Source of the DNA: Bacteroidia bacterium
GTDB lineage: Bacteria > Bacteroidota > Bacteroidia > Bacteroidales > Azobacteroidaceae
NCBI GenBank assembly: GCA_025996755.1
Contig: BNTR01000107.1
Coordinates: forward strand, 1 to 9,758
Reading direction: 5' to 3'
Length of the DNA stretch: 9,758 nucleotides
Below, in pieces: positions 5,603 through 9,758 of the stretch; the first letter of the stretch is position 1; each line of letters begins with the position of its first letter. Both the position numbers and the translations under genes were made by a program. The notes beneath the pieces were generated by a model. The model made no database searches, was not told where the DNA came from, and saw nothing but the letters and a program-made list of their open reading frames with translations.

Positions 5603-6985
5603 TTATTTTACATCATTCACATCAAAAAATTTCACCTCATATTGAATCGGTTTGGAAAGCCCGGTGACCGTTACCCTGAATGTGTCATTTTTGCTATACA
5701 TAGTTGTTTCGTTCACGTATGACGGGCGAAAAATAATGGCAGGATACCACCCATAAGAAGTATGGCTAATGGTGCAATATTGCCCGTCAGACCTGTCCTC
5801 GCCGGGTTTTATTGTCCATGTTTTGCCATCGCTCACGCGCACAAGCACAATAGAAATTGCACTATCATCGTCCATTTCGTCCATTTTGGGGTCTATTGAG
5901 ATAGACCACGCCATATAGTCGTGCATTTCATTGACCGGAAACACGCCGTTGGGCCACGTAATATAGCCCCGTTCGGGCGCAAATGTTTGCGATTTGTCAA
6001 AAGCATACAGTGCAGAAAACTTACCGGACAGCCCGAATGCCGTTTTGCCCATCGTCGGCGATAAAATCCAACGCCGGTGCCCAACCCTGTTAATGTTGCT
6101 GTCGTCGCTATCTTCCATGTATACCCAAACTGAACGTGGAAGGGCAGCTCCCACACATAAATTGGACGTTGAAGCCCCCTTGCGCGCATTTTCATAAAAA
6201 TCATCGGACATATTTGCGGGGCGTTCCGGAGAGTGAGTTAATCCCTGCAAGGCATCCATTGTAACAGCCGCCGCTTGGGCGTATATTTTTTGACTCTCGT
6301 CTAGCACCACCTTGTTGGGAAGTTCGGCAATAAACCGCGCCAAATTCACATTGTCGAGAGCCAGTTGCAAAACCTCATTTTTCACAACACCCAGTGCGTA
6401 GGGATATTGAGGGCTACTTTTTTGTGTGAATTGCTCGGCAGGCATTGCCTGTTTAATTCGCAGATACTCGCGGGCAATGTATTGCATTCTCTCCGCATCG
6501 CCGGTAGGCAGTCGTTTCGGCTCCGTGTTTGGCACGACAACCGGTTTCGGCTCCACAGTTGGTGTTACAACGGGCTTTGGCTCCGTAACAGGTGGCGCAA
6601 CGGGCTTTGGCTCTTTGAGAACGGGCGTTTTTGGAACATCTGGCTCCTTCTCCTGAGGCTTGCGCACGGTGTCGGCAACGGTAGCCTTGCCTTTTTGCCG
6701 CTCCGAATATTCGCGAAACTCCTTTTGCTGCTGCGCTTTCCACTGCTCAAAATCGGTTTGAGCGTGGAGCGAGGCGGTGGAGAGTAGCAAGCCCGCAATG
6801 ACATAAGGAAAAGCCACAGCAAGGCAAAATGCCCTGCTGCAACTGATAAATTTTATTTGAACAAACGCTCGTAACTTACTGATTACCAGCAAGTTATGGG
6901 GGGGGGTACGCCTTTGCGAACAAGAGGTTAAAGCCACTTGTTGATGCTGTTGATAGTGCTGTATTGCTTTTCTCATCATTTGCAT
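5603..6985 (-). CDS. Exported CAP/SCP-like domain protein with proline-rich linker
   Basis: 460 aa from ATG 6985. Residues 51-75 are a signal-peptide-like core ending SLHA/Q, preceded by an unusual extension of about 50 residues. Then come a charged helix FEQWKAQQQKEFREY (79-93), a proline-rich linker with EPKPV repeats, and a CAP (SCP/PR1) domain: LARFIAELP, a YAQAAAVTMDAL helix with a following HSP, and VGHRRWILSP. The His residues in HSP and GHRRW fit the CAP cavity. A beta-rich C-terminal part follows. Bacterial CAP proteins are secreted and mostly of unknown activity. ATG 6985 is the first in-frame ATG after the promoter; 6979 and 6976 are equally possible. The longer frame from 7057 starts upstream of the promoter and is unlikely. 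A run of nine C's before the signal core could switch the gene off by slippage. It heads the envelope run. Confidence 0.8.
   Translation of the reverse strand: MQMMRKAIQHYQQHQQVALTSCSQRRTPPHNLLVISKLRAFVQIKFISCSRAFCLAVAFPYVIAGLLLSTASLHAQTDFEQWKAQQQKEFREYSERQKGKATVADTVRKPQEKEPDVPKTPVLKEPKPVAPPVTEPKPVVTPTVEPKPVVVPNTEPKRLPTGDAERMQYIAREYLRIKQAMPAEQFTQKSSPQYPYALGVVKNEVLQLALDNVNLARFIAELPNKVVLDESQKIYAQAAAVTMDALQGLTHSPERPANMSDDFYENARKGASTSNLCVGAALPRSVWVYMEDSDDSNINRVGHRRWILSPTMGKTAFGLSGKFSALYAFDKSQTFAPERGYITWPNGVFPVNEMHDYMAWSISIDPKMDEMDDDSAISIVLVRVSDGKTWTIKPGEDRSDGQYCTISHTSYGWYPAIIFRPSYVNETTMYSKNDTFRVTVTGLSKPIQYEVKFFDVNDVK
6511..6630 (-). repeat. 30-bp tandem repeats in the CAP gene (proline-rich linker)
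   Basis: Four consecutive 30-bp units begin at 6511, 6541, 6571 and 6601. They share a core of TTTCGGCTCC or TTTGGCTCC on the plus strand and encode 10-residue units around EPKPV. The last unit is degenerate. Such linkers hold an exported domain away from the membrane or cross the cell wall; repeat number may vary between strains. Confidence 0.75.
6872..6896. repeat. 10-bp inverted repeat within the 5' part of the CAP gene
   Basis: TAACTTACTG (6872-6881) and CAGCAAGTTA (6887-6896) are inverted copies with one mismatch around ATTAC. On the coding strand it reads as PHNLLVISKL, placed between the start codon and the signal peptide. It resembles repeat-element sequence captured in a gene, and it directly abuts the C9 tract. 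Confidence 0.6.
6898..6906 (-). repeat. Nine-base homopolymer (C9 on the coding strand) in the CAP gene
   Basis: Nine G's on the plus strand give ACC CCC CCC CAT in the coding frame (Thr-Pro-Pro-His). With eight C's the frame reads Thr-Pro-Pro-Ile-Thr-Cys-Trp-stop; with ten it reads Thr-Pro-Pro-Pro-stop. Both stop before the signal peptide, so one-base changes would turn the protein off. Confidence 0.85.
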
Positions 6986-7000
6986 TTTAATTTTCGGGCG

Positions 7001-7030
7001 CAAAGTTACGCAAAATATTTTGAAAAACAA
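7001..7030 (-). promoter_or_regulatory. Bacteroidetes-type promoter for the CAP/TPR/lipoprotein run
   Basis: On the minus strand, TTG (7028-7030) is followed by exactly 19 nt and TAACTTTG (7001-7008), matching the known Bacteroidetes vegetative form. A start of transcription near 6996 would leave a leader of only about 11-20 nt before the candidate ATGs. It lies between the pyrG stop and the CAP gene, so the envelope genes can be expressed independently of pyrG. Confidence 0.75.
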
Positions 7031-7075
7031 GCGAAATGTGAAAATAAGGTAATACAAAATATTTTGCCGGCAAAG

Positions 7076-8677
7076 TTATTGTTTTGCCGCTTCGATGAAA
7101 CTCATAAACAGCGGATTAGGCTTCATCACCGTGCTGTTGTATTCAGGGTGAAATTGCGTGCCGAGATACCATTTCAGGGCGGGGATTTCCACCACTTCCA
7201 CCAAGCCCGTGTCGGGGTTGATGCCTGAGCACTTCATCCCGCTTGCCTCAAAGGCATCCTTATATTCGTTGTTGAACTCGTAGCGGTGGCGGTGGCGTTC
7301 CTGAATCAGGTCGCTTTTGTACGCCTCCGCGGCTTTCGAGCCTTTTTCCAATTTGCATTCATACACGCCCAGCCGCATTGAGCCGCCCATTTTCGTCAGA
7401 TGCTTCTGGTCTTCCATCAGGTCGATGACCTTGTGAGGCGCATTTGGCTCCATTTCCGACGAGTTGGCATCGGCAAGCCCAAGCACGTTCCGTGCATATT
7501 CGATGACCTGGCACTGCATCCCGAGGCACACGCCAAAAGTAGGCTTGTCGTGCTCACGCGCATATTTCAGTGCCGCCAATTTGCCTTCGATGCCACGCGA
7601 GCCAAAGCCCGGAGCCACCAGAATGCCGTCCAACGCGGAGAGTTGCTCGGCGGCATTGTGTTCCGTCAATTTTTCGGAGTGAATGAAGCGCAAATCCAGT
7701 CGGCGATTGTGATAGGTTGCCGCCTGCAACAGCGATTCGTTGATGGATTTATACGCATCCGGCAACTCCACATATTTTCCGACAAGACCGATTGTAACCG
7801 TCTCGGTGGCATTTTTCATATTGTCGAGGAACTTTTTCCATTTGCTCAAATCCAATTTGCTGTCCAACGGCACGCCCATTTTTTGCAGCACTATCTGGTC
7901 CATTTTTTGCTTCGCGAGCACCACCGGCACCTCATAGATGCTGGGCACGTCGTAGGATTGAATCACCGCATCTTCGTCTACATTGCAGAAAAGGGCTACT
8001 TTTTTGCATATATTTTTGTTCAGTTCCTGCTCGGTGCGCAGCACCAGAATGTTGGGCTGAATGCCCTGTTCTTGCAGTGCCTTCACCGAATGTTGCGTTG
8101 GCTTCGTCTTCACCTCTTTCGCCGCGGCGATGTAAGGCACATAAGTCAGATGCACACAGAGGCAGTTTTTGCCGAGTTCCCAGCGCAACTGGCGGACACT
8201 TTCGATGAACGGCAGCGATTCGATGTCGCCCACCGTGCCGCCAATTTCCGTAATCACAAAATCATATTTGCCCGTCTTGCCGAGCATCATAATATTGCGT
8301 TTGATTTCGTCGGTGATATGCGGCACCACCTGCACCGTTTTACCCAAAAAGTCGCCCTTACGCTCCTTGTTGATAACATTTTGATAGATGCGACCCGTCG
8401 TGATGTTGTTTGCCTTCGAGGTCGGAATGTTCAAAAACCGCTCGTAATGCCCCAAGTCCAGGTCGGTTTCGCGCCCGTCCTCCGTCACATAACACTCGCC
8501 GTGCTCGTAGGGATTGAGCGTACCGGGGTCGATGTTGATGTAGGGGTCAAACTTCTGAATAGTAACGCGGAACCCTCTCGCCTGAAGCAATTTGCCCAAG
8601 GAGGCAGCCACAATGCCCTTCCCCAACGAGGAAACGACACCTCCGGTCACAAAAATGTATTTTGTCTTGTCTGCCAT
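7076..8677 (-). CDS. pyrG: CTP synthase
   Basis: Converts UTP to CTP using ATP and glutamine-derived ammonia, the last step of de novo pyrimidine nucleotide synthesis; cytoplasmic. The protein is 533 aa, full length for the family. N-terminal synthetase domain: P-loop VTGGVVSSLGKG (10-21), KFDPYINIDPGT (42-53), EIGGTVGDIES (144-154) and a TKPTQHSVKALQ segment (191-202). C-terminal class I glutamine amidotransferase domain: APGFGSRG (355-362), nucleophile Cys384 in FGVCLGMQ, and His510/Glu512 in QFHPEYNS. All key residues are present. I chose ATG 8677 because a TTG five codons upstream (8692) lies at about the expected transcription start and adds only KQQI-type residues absent from the family. 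The leader is A-rich with no Shine-Dalgarno. The pyrG gene is followed here by the CAP gene and preceded by the sigma-54 regulator. Confidence 0.98.
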   Translation of the reverse strand: MADKTKYIFVTGGVVSSLGKGIVAASLGKLLQARGFRVTIQKFDPYINIDPGTLNPYEHGECYVTEDGRETDLDLGHYERFLNIPTSKANNITTGRIYQNVINKERKGDFLGKTVQVVPHITDEIKRNIMMLGKTGKYDFVITEIGGTVGDIESLPFIESVRQLRWELGKNCLCVHLTYVPYIAAAKEVKTKPTQHSVKALQEQGIQPNILVLRTEQELNKNICKKVALFCNVDEDAVIQSYDVPSIYEVPVVLAKQKMDQIVLQKMGVPLDSKLDLSKWKKFLDNMKNATETVTIGLVGKYVELPDAYKSINESLLQAATYHNRRLDLRFIHSEKLTEHNAAEQLSALDGILVAPGFGSRGIEGKLAALKYAREHDKPTFGVCLGMQCQVIEYARNVLGLADANSSEMEPNAPHKVIDLMEDQKHLTKMGGSMRLGVYECKLEKGSKAAEAYKSDLIQERHRHRYEFNNEYKDAFEASGMKCSGINPDTGLVEVVEIPALKWYLGTQFHPEYNSTVMKPNPLFMSFIEAAKQ

Positions 8678-8697
8678 AATTTGTTGTTTCAAGCCTG

Positions 8698-8705
8698 CAA
8701 AGGTA
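8698..8705 (-). promoter_or_regulatory. -7 box of the pyrG promoter
   Basis: TACCTTTG on the minus strand is a perfect match to the Bacteroidetes -7 element TAnnTTTG, placed 20 nt before the ATG at 8677. The upstream -33 element is weak: a TTCG lies 15 nt away (8721-8724), not an exact TTG at 19. The leader would be about 15 nt, too short for an attenuator, so no CTP-responsive leader is apparent. Confidence 0.65.
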
Positions 8706-8856
8706 CGAAAAAAATCAATACGAACTTGGCGATGCTGCCTTAAATTTGCGCCCCTCTAAGCCGTTGTTTATTTTCAGCAGGTTAAATAGAAAAGTTCACT
8801 GCCCTTCTTCTCCGTAAAAAACTGTTTCCCGTTTTCGCAGTTACTAATTTGTATTT

Positions 8857-9758
8857 TCACCCCTCCAAATCATATTCCTTAATCTTGCGATACAGCGTGC
8901 GCTCCGATATTTTGAGGTCTTTGGCGGCATCGGCGCGCCTGCCGTTGTGGCGTTCTAATGCCTTGATAATCAGGGATTTTTCTGCTTCGCCTATGGAGAG
9001 GGTTTTGTGGTCTTCCGCTGCCACGTCCGACGCTGCCACATCCGACGCTACCACGTCCGACACTGCCTGAATGGGGGCGAAGGGTTCTTCTTCGGCGGGC
9101 AGGGCGTAGGCTTGCGGCTCTTTGAGCGGCGGTGCCACGTGCGGCTGTTCGCGGATGATGGGCTGGTCGTAAATCATTTGCTTCAATTCGTTGATTTCGC
9201 GGCGCATTTCGTACAAAATTTTGTAGAGAAATTCGTTGCCGCCTGTTTCCGCGTGGGTGCCCGCCTGCGCGGGGATGATGGCTGGGAGGTGCTCCAAGGC
9301 GGGTGCAGAGAGGTAGGTTTTCAGTTCTTCTGCCGAGATTTCGCGGTCTTTTTCAAAGATGGACATCCGCTCGGTAACGTTTTTCAGTTCGCGTACATTG
9401 CCGGGCCAGCGGTATTTTGCCAGCATCTGCTGCGCTTCGGGAACCAGCGACACCGCCGGCACGCGGTATTTCTCGGCAAAATCGGAGGCGAACTTCCTGA
9501 ACAGCAGGTAAATATCCTCCTGTCGGTCGCGCAGCGGCGGCAGGTTGATGGGCACGGTGTTGAGGCGGTAGTACAAATCTTCGCGGAATTTGCCGTCGCG
9601 GATGGCTCTCAGCAAGTCCACATTGGTCGCTGCCACAATGCGCACGTCGGTTTTTTGCGATTTTGACTGTCCCACGCGGATAAATTCGCCCGTTTCGAGC
9701 ACGCGCAGCAGACGGGCTTGCGTTGCCAGCGGCAGTTCGCCCACCTCGTCCAAAAAAA
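8857..9758 (-). CDS. Sigma-54-dependent Fis-family transcriptional regulator (5' end outside window)
   Basis: Enhancer-binding protein that uses ATP hydrolysis to open sigma-54 promoters. The window holds the C-terminal 300 or so residues. The frame begins in the Walker B region (LDEVGELPL) and continues with RIVAATNVDLL, the arginine-finger segment FREDLYYRLN, and WPGNVRELKN (sensor II). After the AAA+ domain come a helix with MRREINELKQMIY, a long linker rich in Pro/Ala, and a C-terminal Fis-type HTH (KALERHNGRRADAAKDLKISERTLYRKIKEY). The Walker A, GAFTGA and any receiver domain lie beyond the edge. The TTG at 9753 is an internal Leu codon, not the start, since the Walker B strand precedes it. 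Its linker contains two repeat-derived segments. The gene ends 179 nt before pyrG; its targets are unknown. Confidence 0.93.
   Translation of the reverse strand, partial: FLDEVGELPLATQARLLRVLETGEFIRVGQSKSQKTDVRIVAATNVDLLRAIRDGKFREDLYYRLNTVPINLPPLRDRQEDIYLLFRKFASDFAEKYRVPAVSLVPEAQQMLAKYRWPGNVRELKNVTERMSIFEKDREISAEELKTYLSAPALEHLPAIIPAQAGTHAETGGNEFLYKILYEMRREINELKQMIYDQPIIREQPHVAPPLKEPQAYALPAEEEPFAPIQAVSDVVASDVAASDVAAEDHKTLSIGEAEKSLIIKALERHNGRRADAAKDLKISERTLYRKIKEYDLEG
9017..9067 (-). repeat. 15-bp tandem repeat in the regulator's linker
   Basis: Three units of the form GCTGCCACGTCCGAC (9017-9031, 9032-9046, 9047-9061) differ by one base each, followed by a 6-base partial unit. They encode repeated Ser-Asp-Val-Ala/Val-Ala blocks just before the Fis-type HTH. 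Because the unit is a multiple of three, copy-number change would only alter linker length. Confidence 0.85.
9252..9280. repeat. REP-like palindrome read in frame in the regulator
   Basis: CCCGCCTGCGCGGG (9260-9273) can fold as CCCGC/GCGGG around a CTGC loop and is flanked by GTGGGTG and GATGATG. On the coding strand it gives IIPAQAGTH. The core is close to a dispersed palindrome (CCCGCGCAGGCGGG) that I know from many bacterial genomes, where it is often read as IPAQAG. Its presence in the linker suggests in-frame insertion; only one copy is in the window. Confidence 0.5.

Noticed and set aside
7071..7078. Second TAACTTTG on the minus strand at the pyrG stop codon
   Set aside because: It matches the -7 form, but no -33 element is at the proper distance and the stronger promoter at 7001-7030 lies just downstream.
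7400..8743. Long plus-strand open frame of 447 codons opposite pyrG
   Set aside because: It is the antisense shadow of a certain pyrG gene, has no recognisable domain, and arises from the codon bias of the real strand.
8741..8748. Plus-strand TAAATTTG resembling a -7 box
   Set aside because: No TTG lies 19 nt upstream and no plus-strand gene follows.
9751..9753. Start codon of the sigma-54 regulator at TTG 9753
   Set aside because: This TTG is the Leu of the Walker B motif; the AAA+ domain must begin further upstream, outside the window.

Overview
The window looks like chromosomal DNA of a Bacteroidota (Bacteroidetes) bacterium, probably Bacteroidales-like. Two stretches match the Bacteroidetes promoter form TTG, 19-base spacer, TAnnTTTG. 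One is a complete match at 7001-7030, before the CAP-domain gene. The other is a perfect -7 box only, at 8698-8705, before pyrG. Start codons follow A-rich leaders without Shine-Dalgarno sequences, as is usual in that phylum. I cannot name a genus. Every confident gene is on the minus strand, so transcription runs from the right edge to the left.

Right part (7076-9758): the 3' two-thirds or so of a sigma-54-dependent AAA+ regulator with a C-terminal Fis-type helix-turn-helix, cut by the window edge, then a complete CTP synthase gene (pyrG) with its own promoter. The regulator's linker carries a 15-bp tandem repeat and a REP-like palindrome read in frame.

Middle part (1670-6985): a run of cell-envelope genes with short gaps. 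In order of transcription they are an exported CAP/SCP-domain protein, an exported coiled-coil/TPR protein with ten TPRs (TPR-1), a 55-aa mini-lipoprotein, a 201-aa LPP20-like lipoprotein, and a second exported TPR protein with seven TPRs (TPR-2). TPR-1 and TPR-2 are paralogues with about 85% identical N-terminal halves. The mini-lipoprotein keeps only the signal peptide and tail of the lipoprotein beside it. The region therefore arose by local duplication, internal deletion and repeat exchange. The CAP gene has a run of nine C's (coding strand) before its signal peptide; any one-base slip would truncate it, so it may be phase variable.

Left part (1-1580): an AT-rich gene for a SIR2-like protein of 390 aa, of the kind found in NAD-depleting phage-defence systems. 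It ends the run, 89 nt after TPR-2. Beyond it, 105-407 is a non-coding stretch with three hairpins, at least one terminator-like. A short basic open frame on the plus strand enters from the left edge and is unidentified.

The best candidates for something undescribed are the CAP/TPR/LPP20-like envelope locus with its apparent contingency tract and reshuffling TPR repeats, and the stand-alone SIR2-like gene attached to it. Whether the SIR2-like protein works with the envelope genes or is a passenger cannot be told from sequence.
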